In this document: piece after piece, positions 9,830 through 21,138 of the stretch | Position numbering within the stretch: position 1 is the stretch's first letter | How the letters are laid out: every line of letters begins with the position of its first letter | Assembly: GCA_958298945.1 (NCBI GenBank) | Contig: OY282610.1 | Location: 43,655,667-43,719,666, forward strand | DNA length: 64,000 nucleotides | Source of the DNA: Atherix ibis | Taxonomy: Eukaryota; Arthropoda; Insecta; Diptera; Athericidae | Direction of reading: 5' to 3' | Made by a program: the position numbers and the translations under genes | The notes under the pieces: model-generated | What the model was told of the DNA's origin: nothing | Database searches by the model: none | Seen by the model: the letters and a program-made list of their open reading frames with translations, nothing else

Positions 9830-10095
9830 AGTTTATTTAGTTTAGGAATTATTTTAATGAGTGAAAATTTCCAAAGTAAGTGAAAATAGCTTTTGCTCAG
9901 GACACCTTTGACTACAATTTTTCTGCAAATTTACTTCAAGATGATAGGAGCTGTCATTAGGTCGTAGCCAGGAATTTTTCTACTGAGAGGACGCAGAATA
10001 TTAGATTTAGTTTTCGAGCGTTTAAAATTTTTGAGTAGAAGACACATAGGATTTGGGAACAATAATCCTTCATTTATTTTGTTAATATATGATTA
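9830..10095 (-). mobile_element. Degenerate Jockey RT fragment
   Basis: Read on the minus strand, this follows the RT region of the intact element at about 6500-6680: the segment with GTCATTAGGTCGTAGCCAGG matches the part encoding KAPGYDLITSE. Many indels have removed any open frame. It is older than the intact Jockey element next to it. Confidence 0.6.
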
Positions 10096-10188
10096 GGCTT
10101 TATGACGCGTGAAAGTTTATGTGAATAAATAAAGATATTAGATGATATGCTGACATGGCTAATAAATAATTACAAAAGGTAATACATA

Positions 10189-11477
10189 CGAGGGTCATTC
10201 AACAAGTACTTGGCCTACAAAAGAAAAACGAAAATTTTGGAAAGGTGGCAATTTATTTTTTCACATAATCTTCTTCAAGCTCGATACACTTGGCCCAGCG
10301 ATGCTCTAACTTTTTTAACGCGTCCAAAAAATACATTTTTTCGAGGGAAGCAAAATAGACCTCCGTGGCGACGATGATCTCCTCATTCGACCCAAATCTA
10401 TTCCCGGGGAATGATTTTTTCAGGTTTGGAAACAAAAAGTAGTCACAGGGGGCCAAATCTGGAGAGTACGGTGGATGGGGCAGCAAATCGTGGCGCAATT
10501 CGACCAATTTGGCCATGGCGATGGCGGAGGTGTGAGCCAGTGCGTTGTCGTGGTGGAACAGCACTTTTTTCTTCGAAATGCGGGCCGCTTTTTCCTCAAT
10601 TCGACGTCAAATCGGCCCAATAAGTCAGCATAAGAGCCCCGTGATTGTTTTACCCTCCGCAAGGTAATCGATGTGGATCACACTTTGTGAATCCCAGAAA
10701 ACGGTGGCCATCACCTTTCCGGCCGATCGAACAGTCTTCGCCTTCTTCGAAGCACGTTCGCCGGGTGAAGTCCACTGTTTCGACTGTTCCTTGGTCTCTG
10801 GTGTGTACCAGTGAATCCATGTTTCGTCGACGGTCACGAAACGACGCAAGAACTCCGCTGGATTGCGCTGAAACAGCGCCAAATGCGTCGCCGATGTGGT
10901 CTCACGGTTGCGCTTGTTTTCCGGTGTGAGCAAACGCGGCACCCATCGCGCCGACAGCTTTCTCATGCCCAGTTCTTCATGTAGAATATGATGCACCGTT
11001 CCTACTGCGATGCCCACAGTCTCAGCTATCTCGTGAACCTTCAATCGACGGTCTGCCAATACGAGATCGTGGACTTTTTTAACGTTTTCCTCCGTAGCAG
11101 CCGTTTTCAGGGCACCTGGGAGTGGCTCATCAAAAACCAACGTGCGGCCACGAACAAACTCGTTGAACCAATTCTTGACGGTCGCCATCGAAGGAGAAGA
11201 GTCACCATACACAGCATCCAAGAGATCTTTGATTTCGCTGCGCGTTTTCCCTTCCAAAAACAAGAATCTAATCACCGAAAGATATTGTTATTTTTCCATT
11301 TTTGTGCAACCGACCGACACGCTCGCTTTCAAAGGCTCTCAAAACAAAACTAATGAAGGGAATCGACTGAAACTTTGACAGTAAGCTACTAAAAAAATGT
11401 ACTGTACGTTGGTAAATTTCTTTTGTGACAGCAGTTCCATCGGGTGGTGAGGCTAAGTACTTGTTGAATGACCCTCG
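10189..11477 (-). mobile_element. Full-length mariner
   Basis: The terminal inverted repeats of about 28 bp start CGAGGGTCATTCAACAAGTA and are almost identical at both ends. TA duplications flank them (10187-10188 and 11478-11479). The length of 1289 bp is normal for mariner. The transposase is on the minus strand. The outermost CGAGGGTC is shared with the mariners at 25.2, 35.9 and 40.8 kb, which are otherwise a different family. Confidence 0.95.
10253..11299 (-). pseudogene. Mariner transposase (DD34D), four-codon start then broken
   Basis: The initiator ATG is at 11297-11299, but codon 4 is TAA (11288-11290). The rest of the frame runs from RFLFLEGKTRSEIKDLL through WVPRLLTPENKRNR, first catalytic Asp in VTVDETWIH, and GKVMATVFWDS. 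A one-base frameshift follows near 10640 after GKTITG, and a second near 10565 restores the frame. The second and third Asp are kept in FHHDNALAHT and YSPDLAPCDYFLF. So the catalytic triad survives, but one stop and two frameshifts prevent expression. The C-terminus ELEEDYVKK is normal for mariner. Confidence 0.92.
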
Positions 11478-11479
11478 TA

Positions 11480-11885
11480 TATGATTATATGATTATATTG
11501 TGATAGCTTTTACAGGAGTCTTTCAAATAGAATGAATTTATTCGATCGTTATCACTCTCGTTGTTATAATATCGAGAAAGAATCTACGCGGATCATTGCC
11601 ATTATCATTGCTATTATTAAAGTTAAGTCTTCACGGTTAGTTAAATTGGTTAGAGGTTTTGGCTGAGGCCGCCTAGTCGCATAAAGATACAAAGGATATG
11701 TGTAATAGATCCTTTAAGTCAACTTTTGATAATTACATCATTCTGACGAAATTCTAATATTAATTTGTGATCGTCGAAGCAAAACACAAATGAAAATTTT
11801 ATGTTTTGTCATTTCATATTACGGAGTTTACTACTCGTATTTACTCATATAAACGATTATGGATACGCAAATCCATCTTAGTATA
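11480..11885. other. No gene recognised
   Basis: AT-rich DNA between a mariner and Jockey debris. I saw no coding frame, RNA gene or clear repeat. Confidence 0.5.
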
Positions 11886-11889
11886 CTAT

Positions 11890-12475
11890 AAGATAAAAAA
11901 GATATACAGACATTTAGAAGAAAACACCCATCAATGTTCACCGAAGAATGGGATGATTTATTTTATAATAGTTCTCTTCCTAAAGGATCAAACGTCGATT
12001 GATGTGTGTGAACAGTTCTATTCCTAAAGGATAAGGAAGGTAATATAGATACGAATGGAATTTATCACGAAAGAATGGAAGATTTACATCACGATGCATA
12101 AGAGTATTTTGTACATAAAAGAAAGAATTGATAATTTTTCGAGCACCAAATTTCGAGTCCGTAAGTTTATATTGGTTTCTAAAAGAAAAATTTAATTTGT
12201 TCAAACGGCAGAAGAAAAACCACCCCAAGAATATGAATAGAGTATCTTGTACATAAAAGAAAGAATTGATAATTTTTCGGACACTAAATTTCGAGTCCGT
12301 AAGTTTATATTGGTTTCTAAAAGGAAATTTAATTTGTTCAAATGGCAGAAGAAAAGCCACCCCAAGAATATGAATAGAGTATCTTGTACATAAAAGGAAG
12401 AATTGTAAATTTTTCGAGCACCAAATTTCGAGTCCGTAAGTTCATATTGGTTTCAGTACCATGTTTTGTAATTTT
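11890..12475 (-). mobile_element. Jockey 3' fragment with internal tandem duplication
   Basis: On the minus strand this corresponds to the end of ORF2 and the 3' UTR of the intact element: FYVQNTLMHRDVNLPF matches its FYVRNTVIHRDLNVPF, and the UTR contains the ACACCCATC(A/G)ATG block. It is interrupted by repeated copies of a unit of about 137 bp (see 12105-12470). There is no intact frame. Confidence 0.75.
12105..12470. repeat. ~137-bp tandem repeat inside Jockey debris
   Basis: The landmark TACATAAAAG occurs at 12112, 12250 and 12387. Each unit joins about 80 bp of Jockey ORF2 sequence to about 55 bp of the dispersed GGCAGAAGAAAA repeat. The third unit is partial. Confidence 0.85.
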
Positions 12476-12499
12476 TTTTTGTATTTGTTTATATACGAA

Positions 12500-13330
12500 A
12501 TGATGCTGTAGAAATACTGATTTCGAAATGATGCTGTAGAAATACTGATCCCTATAGAGATACCGATCTATGTGCCATCCATAGTTAGGCATGATCTTTG
12601 CTAAGGCATTCACAATCCGACTTGCCTTTATAGCAGCCATACTCATATGTTTGCCAAAGATCAATCTGGCATCTATGTTAAATCCTAGGAATCAAAGTGA
12701 TGGTAATGAAAATAATATCCAGTAAGTGATGGTGAGAGTGATGGTCTTCTTCAGTACCGTCTCGGTTTTTTGATCAGCAAGTTGCAGGCTTAGTAATAAC
12801 ATCCAGTACCGAAAAATGTGAACTGTGTGATATGCGGTTAGGATGATCTGATTTATGAATTTACCGACAGAAATCGCCTCAATGTCAGCCGAAAAATCAA
12901 CCAAAGTTACTCTTTTTGGCATCAAAAATTTGAGCGGGTCTTTATGCATAATATTCCTTAACAATTGTTTTGAGAGTCTCCACCACCAATACTGTATGTT
13001 TTCTTTCCACTTTTCAAATTGTATATCAGCGGTCTATCGGTAATACACATATAGTATCTGGTTAGACTTCAGATATATTCTGGGACTTTTAGGCAGTGAT
13101 GCACGTTCAGAATTCTGCTACATTCCGTCGATTTAAACGCACTATTGACATCAAGCGTAACAGTGGCGTCGTCTTGCTTAACACCTTGTTTTCATCGCTT
13201 CAACCATTTTATGGCCTATAATCATCCACTATGCAAATGGCAACCACCTGTCTCAATCCATATTGGTATATTGATAGACCTTCGAGATCATCGGTATTTA
13301 ACTACTTCTTTCTGTAGTTCCAGATAAGAT
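12500..13330 (-). mobile_element. Degenerate R1-clade LINE RT fragment
   Basis: Minus-strand translation in shifting frames gives TLDVNSAFKS (RT motif A), LLRNIMHKDPLKFLMPKRVT, VDFSADIEAI (a decayed FADD motif), LQLADQKTE, then LGFNIDARLIFGKHM and ALAKIMPNYG. This order and wording match R1-clade LINEs, including the R1-type copies at 29.4 and 34.7 kb (YLGVVLDARLNYKEH, ALSRIMPNIG). The two catalytic Asp of motif C are not both kept. A 25-bp local duplication (AAATGATGCTGTAGAAATAC) lies at about 12497-12547. Confidence 0.75.
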
Positions 13331-13506
13331 AAAAATCTGCATTAGCACAGGCATTTCTAATGACCGGAATTTTGGTATTTTTATTAGCCTAGTTAGTATA
13401 TCGGTTTTTAGATTAAAAATCTTATAAGAAAAGGTTTTTTTTTCGAATTTCATAAAATAATTTTCTTAAGCCTCTTCATTTGATAATAATCTCTTAATAT
13501 ATATAG

Positions 13507-14735
13507 GATGTATAGTTTAAAAATGCGGGCATTTTTGGCAAACTTTGAGTGTTTATTTTGAAAAATTGTTACAATATATTTTATTCAAGGTATTGTCCAT
13601 CGGAAGCCACTACTTTTTCCCATCTTTCTGGCAGCATATGGATTCTGCGCCAAAAAAAATGCTCCGGTTTTGAGGCCAAGAATGAATCGAGCCAATTCTT
13701 GATGACCTGTTCTGAAGTGAAGCGTATTCCGGTGAGGGCGTTTTGCATGGATCTAAACAAATGGCAGTCGGACGGGGCAAGGTCTGGGCTATAAGGCGGG
13801 TGAGGCAAAACTTCCCAGCTACTGTTTTCTAAAAATTTTTTAACCGGTCTTGCAACATGAGGCCGAGCGTTGTCATGATGGAAAATTATGGCTTCGTGTC
13901 TGGTCGCATATTCCGGGCGTTTTTCGGCCAATGCTCGCTTCAAACGGATTAATTGTGTTTGGTAGAGGTCGCATGTGATTTTTTGGCCCGATTTCAATAG
14001 CTCATAATAGATCACACCCTTCTGATTCCACCAAATACAGAGCATTACCTTGGCGCCATGGATATTTGGCTTTGGCGTTGATTTGGCTGGTTGGCCGGGC
14101 TTCACATACGATTTTTTGCGCTTTGGGTTGTCGTAATGAATCTATTTTTCGTCGGCAGTAATGATTCGATTTAAAAACGACTTCTTTTTCTGCCGTTCAA
14201 GCAGCATTTCGGACATGCAAAATCGCCTTTCAACGTCTCTCGGCTTCAATTCATATGGGACCCAATTTCCTTGCTTTTGGATGAATCCTGCTGCTTTCAA
14301 ACTTTTTGAAATGGCTGCTTGAGTGACTCCCAATGATTTTGCAATTTCTTCTTGAGTTCGACAACAGTCTTTGTCGAGTAATGCCTCCAAATCTTCATCT
14401 TCAAACTTTTTTGGCTGACCTGGTCGTTCTTTGTCTTCCGTGTCAAAATCACCACTTCTGAACCGCACAAACAATCTCGCGCACGTTGAAATCGATGGAA
14501 CAAGCTTCGGTGAGCAATCGATGTGCTTCAGCTGCACTTTTTTTTTCAAATTGAAGAAGTAAATCAACGCTTCCCGCAAATGGGACTTTTTTGGTATGAA
14601 ATTCGACATTTTCGAAGCAAAAAAAAACGTTGTTGTTTAAACTATTTCGTTCAATGACTAATCGAGAATGAATGACAGATGTTTAACCTCAAAAATCAAT
14701 TTAACAATGACAGATGTTTAAGAAAAAATCAATTT
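13507..14735 (-). mobile_element. Mauritiana-type mariner, ends not resolved
   Basis: Nearly complete transposase on the minus strand with AT-rich flanks. I could not pair terminal inverted repeats confidently. The left end is probably near GTATAGTTTAAAAATGCGGG (13509). On the right, a 35-bp direct duplication (ATGACAGATGTTTAA...ATCAATTTAAC at 14671-14739) obscures the other end. Confidence 0.7.
13581..14609 (-). pseudogene. Mauritiana-type mariner transposase, one nonsense codon
   Basis: 343 codons, against 345 in the active Drosophila mariner Mos1. The N-terminus MSNFIPKKSHLREALIYFF is followed by two helix-turn-helix regions (to about residue 115), then the WVPYEL linker motif. The catalytic residues are Asp in IITADEK, Asp in FHHDNARPH and Asp in YSPDLAPSDCHLF, with DD34D spacing. 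LCIWWNQKGVIYYELL is characteristic of the mauritiana subfamily. The only lesion seen is TAG at 14142-14144, where relatives have Trp (DEKWI). The frame is the same before and after it. This is the best-preserved transposase in the window by lesion count apart from the open frame at 40.9 kb. Confidence 0.92.
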
Positions 14736-14739
14736 AACA

Positions 14740-16820
14740 AAATACCAATATTATTTTATTTAATAAAAACATTTCTGAAAATCATTTATTTTAATAATAA
14801 AAAAAAAATTACATACAAAATGTTAACTTATTAATGATGGACAAAAATAAGTAATTTTATATAATTTAATAAATTGACATTAAACGGTTGTTTTTTTTTT
14901 TTTTTTTTTGTTGATTATGATACAAGGACTATCATACAATATAAAGACAATAAAAAATGATAAAAAAATGAGCTCGTCATATTTATGAAATGAGGGTAGC
15001 AAAAAAAAAAAAAAAATATTGTAGTAGCTTTGAAAAGAGGGTAAAAGAAAAGCTTAAGAGTATCTTGTATAGGCTATAAAAACGAAAGTGATGTGTCTAA
15101 GGTCTTTTTTCATTGACACAAAATGATTGTTGTCTGCTTTGGCTTGTCAAAATTGATGAACCATGTGTGCTTTTCTCTCCTCATATAACCTGTACTTATT
15201 ATATATGGTATTGTGTTTGTGCTTTATTTACACTATACTATAAGGGCTATTTAGAGCTACATGAACGATAAGGGTGGCTTATCAATTTTATTTTTTTCTC
15301 CCCCTTCGTATATATATTATATCATCGGCTCATATGTGTATATTATATGGGATCATAATCAGATACAATTATTTATTTAGATACAAGCAGAACACTTGCT
15401 AATAATAGTTGCAGTAAATATATTCTAGCTGAATATCTCGGTTCTGGTCTTATTTATGGAGAGAAATAATTTTTTTTCTCAAATAGCTTTTTTAAAAAAT
15501 CTCCTCAAAATATAAACAATACTCACAAAAATGAATCACAAGTTATAATAATGCAAAAAATAGATAAACTGATGATAGTAGACGAGAGTGTACATATATA
15601 TTTATATATATATATTATGTGCAGCCGGATACGATAGCAAGAAGCCATCATGGGAAAATAGCAGAAAACCGAAGAAGAATATATAACATGCTTTAAAAAT
15701 TCTACGAAGAGTTATCTAGTGATTTATGATCCGCTATTAAAGTGACACCAAATAGCTCATAAAATTGAAGACAAAGGCCTTAAAAAAATCATTCCATTTT
15801 ACTTGTATTCGAGGGATACTTTTTTCCTCCTGCTCATTCTTTTTTTTTTGCACTCATTCTCATACTGCATAGAAGCATCAAATATACTGTCTTCTTCTGT
15901 ACTCTTCATACTGGATAATGTAAGGATATCTTGACATATAAAAGACAAAATGAAAAAATCTGTTACGAATCGATATATTCATCATCACTACTCTCAACAA
16001 ATCTACTGGCACCATTTCAAATACCACAATTTCATAAATTTTTCTTTAACAAAAAAATAATGTGACAAAAGAGGAGTGTAGGAGTAGGAAAATTTCTAAC
16101 TTATAAAACTTTATAGTCTCTGCTGCTATAGATTTTTTTTTATAGTACTTATTTTAGTATATTTATTTGAGCTTTTTTCTTACACTTCATTTTCATGTTA
16201 AATTCACCATCATCACTAATACTCGTATGGCATCTTTCTGATGGCAAAACATTTAAAGTGAATTTCACTGTTCCATTATTATTTTAGTTTAGAATGCAAG
16301 TCATGTGTTGGCAATATGTCGTTTTGGTATGTAGGGGGTACTGTTATTTTGTTAAACATTTCAAAATGCAATATCAAAGATGTACATGACTTCGTAGCAA
16401 AGAAAATTGAGAAATCGGAGAAGAAAACAATGAATATGGCACTTGGAATAACAATTTAATAGAAAGTATTCACACACAAGTAAGCTTTTTTCAATCCTCT
16501 TTTACTGTATGAAAAAATATTTTTAAGGAACTTGAAATAAGTATGAATATATAAGTAATTGTTTTAAGTAATCTTATTTTTTTTCTTCAAAATATTACTA
16601 TAAGGATAATTGTACGAATAATAACTAAAGACCATTTGGTAACAACTATCTGCTAAGACCATCGCTAGAAACGATAGACTTTAACATCTCGCTATGAACC
16701 CACTAAAACCTACTGGTTACAATAGACTTTAAAATATTGGATTATTTATATTTAAAAAAAAATAAAAATTTTAAACTATTTCATAAAAAGGAATTTTAAA
16801 TTGGAAATTTTTTTTTGCTC
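14740..16820. other. AT-rich stretch, no gene recognised
   Basis: Contains a T18-type run near 14890, an A run near 15001 and TA-rich microsatellite-like DNA near 15595. No long frame, transposon end or RNA gene was recognised. Confidence 0.6.
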
Positions 16821-16824
16821 CTTC

Positions 16825-17985
16825 CTCCTTCCTCAGTCTCTTACCAATTCTTATTAAGATATTTGAAAAACTCCTATTAAAACAATTCTACCTAGTCCTA
16901 GTTAATGAAAAAAATATTCCTAATCAGAAATTTGGTTTCCGATCTGAACACTCCACTATCCAGCCATGCCATTGCATTCTCTCTTGAGCGGAAAGAGTAT
17001 TGCTCAGGAGTTTTTTTGATCGTGTGTGGCATCCTGGACTCCTCTGGTAACCCAAAACCTTCCTTCCTTCAACATACTACCTTATCATAAATTTGTATCT
17101 CTCACAAACGTCATTTCCAAATTACAATTAACTCAAAATCCTCAGAAATATATCCTATTCTAACCGGAGTTCCACAAGGTAGTATCCTAGCTCCCATTTT
17201 TTACTATATTTATATCCATGACATCACATCTAATCCTACTACTATTATTGCTATTTATGCAGACAATACGGCCATACTTGCTATCCATACAAATATTGAT
17301 ATAGCTTCCAACAATTTACAATCCCATATCCACAACCTTCAATCCTGGTTTGAGAGATGGAGAGTGAGGGTAAATGAACAGATATTATATATAATATGAT
17401 AAAGTACGTTATTTGGGACTTAACCCCTGGATAAGTGATTAGCATGGAACCCACACACTAGACTAAAAGAACTTAAGCCCACTAGACATTACCTAAAACT
17501 TCGTAGACTCCTGTATCGATTACTTTTAATATACAATAAAATTATAGAATCTATTTGGACAGATAGAATTGAACTTTGGCGTTCAACAAAACGTTGCAAT
17601 TCCTATCGCGTCCTTGCCTTACAATCCAAGATCTTTCGTAAAATTATTGATGCTCTCTTTTATATTCCTAACAACGGAATACATCATGATCTAAATGTTC
17701 CTTTTGTGCAGGACCTGTGCATTTTCCGCTATCAAAAATTTCACTCCCGTTTACCATATCATCATAATCGACTTGTGAGAGGATTGTCCTATAAATACTG
17801 CCCTCTCCGGGGCACTAATCGGAGACTTAAGAGACAATGGCCTAGAAATTTTCTACAGGAATCTAACTTCCGTTAGTTGAAGAAACACCGATGAGTGTTT
17901 ACTCCCACTACATGATGCACAAAATTGTAAATTAAAATGTTATGTAAATCTGCTTGTTACAATAAAATTGTAGTTGCAGATAAAA
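16825..17985 (+). mobile_element. Degenerate Jockey ORF2 3' half and 3' UTR
   Basis: Plus-strand translation matches the intact ORF2 from about residue 520 on: NQKFGFRSEHSTIQPCH, FSLERKEYCSG, LTGVPQGSILAP and HIHNLQSWFERWRVRVNEQ. The catalytic YADD reads YADN, so the second Asp is lost. Later parts need several frame changes. The 3' UTR keeps the ACACCGATGAGTGTTT block and CTGCTTGTTAC, ending in an A run at about 17979. It is 5'-truncated. Confidence 0.85.
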
Positions 17986-17989
17986 AAAA

Positions 17990-18510
17990 AATTGGAATTT
18001 GGGCTTAATAAAAATTATTAAAATATTTTTAATAAAAATAGAAACAACTTAAAGAAGTTTTTTTTAAATGCATTTTTAAAAAAATTGATTATAAAATATA
18101 TTTTCTTGACTAGTATTGTTGCAGTGCAAAGTATTAGCACATATTATTTAAGGGTCCTCACATCTACATTATAAAAAGAAATCATTCCGGTTGACGCAAG
18201 GTTTTACTTGGAGTCCCCTATGCGTATTAATTTCTCCATGGAAGCAGAAAAACGGAATGAAAAAAAAATAAAATTTAATAAAATAAGAAAAGAAAAAAAT
18301 AAAGCAAATTTAATACCATGTAAAAGGAAAAGGGAAACTGTGTAGAAGGGTGGCTCCTACAAGATAAGGGTTAAGCATTTTACTATTAAATCTATACTAT
18401 GGCTAGCCAAAATGCTGTCCTCCCATCCTATCAGAACAAATTTTATTAAAAAAAAAACAGAATAAAGAAAATAATGGATGTAAACAACGGCAACTGACCC
18501 GGCGAAAAAA
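17990..18510. other. No gene recognised
   Basis: AT-rich, with several A-rich runs. Nothing supported. Confidence 0.5.
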
Positions 18511-18519
18511 ATTACGCAT

Positions 18520-18866
18520 TTTCCCTTTTCAGCAATTAGCCGATATCCTTTGAAAATACCAGGCTGACATAACAGCATTACAAGAAATACGGTGGACAGG
18601 AACTAGTTTTTTGGACAAGAGCAGCTACAATATATATTACAGCTACCATCTGGGACCTTACGGTTGTGGACACAATTAAGCTCAATAGGGCTGCATTTTT
18701 GGTACCAATAGACAAAGTAGGATCTGTGGCTCCATTTTGGTGCCGAAAGACAAGGTAGGATCTGTATTCGGTGGAGCGATGGCGGCCCGTCGCAAGGACA
18801 TCTCGAGTTCTTTGATTCAGTCGGTCTGGATCGAACTCCCGGTTGATGATGATGATGAAGAAGATA
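18520..18866 (+). mobile_element. RTE-like LINE scrap (endonuclease piece plus tail)
   Basis: Translation of 18530-18660 gives ADIL-KYQADITALQEIRWTG, then SSYNIYYS. This is the ITAIQEIRW block of RTE-clade endonucleases. The next part carries a 35-40-bp direct duplication around GACAA(A/G)GTAGGATCTGT (18690-18765). It ends in TGATGATGATGATGAAGAAG, a simple-repeat tail usual for RTE elements. The middle of the element is absent, so this is either an internally deleted copy or two fragments side by side. Confidence 0.55.
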
Positions 18867-18967
18867 AGTAGAAAAAAAAACCTATTCCTTAAATTTTGAA
18901 TAAAACATTAAATTTTTTTATTATTTCAATATCATTTAAAAATTAGAAAAAAAACAACTTTTAACTA

Positions 18968-19901
18968 TTGGGTTGTTCCGAAAGTCATTTCGTTTTTTTT
19001 CCAATAGAAGATTTAATTATATTTTTTTCATACTTAATCCAACTTCATACTTAATCCTTATACTCAAATGTATTTTGACACCTGATATAGCAGCGCTCGC
19101 TTGTGAAAAAATTCGATTGATTCTGAATAGTCGTTTTTGGTTGCTGAAATATTAAATTTATCGAATTCAATCGTTCATAATTATTTGAAACGGCTAGGTT
19201 TTATCTCAAAGCTCGACATATGGATTCCTAATCTTTTTACGGAAAAAAAAATTTGTGCTGTCACATTGACGTTTGTGATTTTCTTCTCAAACGTCAAGAA
19301 AATTATACATTTTTGAAGCATATCATGACTGGGGACAATAAATGGGTTGTCTACAACAATGTTAAGCACAAAAGATCCTAGAGTAGAAAAGATGAACCGG
19401 ATTAAAGCACTTCGAAAGCCAATATTCATCAAAAAAGATTATGCTATATGCTTGGTGGAATTTCAAAGGAATCGAGCAACACAACGATCAATTCTGAAGG
19501 AAAAAGGCCAGAATTGATCAATAGGAAAGGTATAGTGTTCCAACAGGATAATGCGAAACCAAATACAAGTTTGACCATTCGGCAAAAGCTTTTAGAGCTT
19601 AGATGGAATATACTGCCACACCCACCAAACTCTCCAGACTTAGCACCTTCCGGTTATCATTTGTTCCGGTCTCTAAAAAAATTTTTTTCGACGGTAAAAC
19701 GTTTAATTTAAATGAGGAGATCCAAAATCACTTGGATCAGTTTTTTGCCAGCAAAGAACAAAAATTTTATAAGCGTGGAATTATGCTACTGCCAGAGAGA
19801 TGGCAAAGGATATGGGATCAGACTGGCCAATATTTAAGTGAATAAAAAAAACGTCTTTTATTTTTATAAAAAAAAACGAAATTACTTTCCGGCCAACCCA
19901 A
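18968..19901 (+). mobile_element. Internally deleted mariner, TTGGGTTGT-type ends
   Basis: The left end TTGGGTTGTTCCGAAAGTCA and the right end (reverse complement TTGGGTTGGCCGGAAAGTAA) are flanked by TA. The length is 934 bp. It belongs to the same family as 61839-62957. Confidence 0.9.
19190..19845 (+). pseudogene. Mariner transposase remnant, third catalytic Asp lost
   Basis: The readable order is RLGFISKLDIW, then TGDNKWVVYNNVK (first Asp), FQQDNAKPNTSL (second Asp) and HPPNSPDLAPSGYHLFRSL, where Gly replaces the third Asp. The C-terminal part is FNLNEEIQNHLDQFF through LLPERWQRIWDQTGQYLSE, after a frameshift near 19695. Stops occur near 19380-19405. The N-terminal half of the DNA-binding domain is missing. 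Inactive. Confidence 0.85.
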
Positions 19902-19903
19902 TA

Positions 19904-21138
19904 TTTTCTATAAATTCTCTCATAATTGTTTATTACATCCTTACAAGTTTTTTGTAATTACTACAAAATGGATTACTAAATCAATCAAATATTGAGTACA
20001 TAAACAGGTATCTAACAAAATTTCCATAATATAAATATTTTCACTAAAATAAAAATAATAAAAGAGAAATTATTTACCATGAAGGAAGAGCGAATCGGAA
20101 AAAAGCATAACGAACAATTTTCCGTAATAGCTTCTGGAAATTCTTTTCAACCGCATATAAAGCAAACAATTCCTATCACGCAAAAGATTAGCTGGAATAT
20201 CCTTATTGGAATCCATTTTTATAACAATACAGATATTTCCTATAAAAATCTTTCAAATTCAATACTTACTTGTTGTGCGAAAAGCTAATTTTTTTTTTAT
20301 TTATATTTTCATACTTGAGAATATAACTTTTCAGGACATAAGCTAAAATTCCAAAGTGTGAGGATGTATGTGTGTCTATTTATTCGTGTGCATGCATGTG
20401 TGCGAGAGAAGAAATTTAGTATTCTGAACACGAATGTCATTGTTCGCAAGCAAGGATTTTCCTGTCGCACAGTCATACTATTCTTGGTATTGTAGATGAA
20501 TCCTGTACTTTTCGAACTCCAACTTACTTACTTACTTACTTACTTAGCTCCAAATGGAATGTTTTGATGCACAGAAATGAACATCAGTCTTTCCCACCCC
20601 TATACAAGTATGTACAGATGATATAAATCAAAGGAACAGAGGACCTACAAACGGAACGTAAACCTATAAACTTTATGGAGCTGCTGCGATTTAGAAGCGG
20701 ATCTCATCAGATTAGTAACTCCAAGGCGAGTTGCTATCTTCATTTCGGATAGACTGGCATCACCGCATCATCCGTTTTGCACTACCACGATGAACTTTAT
20801 ATCGCATTAGGAATTGCAGTTAATCCATCTAAACATACCTGAAAATTTATGCGGAAATTTTTATTCATACAATAATAAAATAATATTCGAATTAAACGAG
20901 AACGAACTAACTTTAAATTTTTACTGATAAATATTTTTTATATACAATTTCCTAATCAAAGTTTAGTTTTTTTTTTTTTTTTTAATTTCCTAATATTTTT
21001 GGTTAATAATCGATCAAATATAATATGTAGAAACGTTGATGTTTGTACAAATATTCTACAAAAAAATTCTTATGACGAGTAAATTTTTCTATTTTCATTA
21101 TTTTTTAATTTAAAAGAATTTTTTTTTTACCAAGTGTT
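19904..21138. other. No gene recognised; ACTT microsatellite
   Basis: 20521-20547 is a run of five to six ACTT units. 20560-20860 is less AT-rich but shows no known protein. The rest is AT-rich. Confidence 0.55.

Noticed and set aside
18760..18866. Possible tRNA-derived SINE (B-box-like GGATCGAACTCC)
   Set aside because: The word departs from the B-box consensus, no A box was found at the right distance, and the GAT-repeat tail fits an RTE element.
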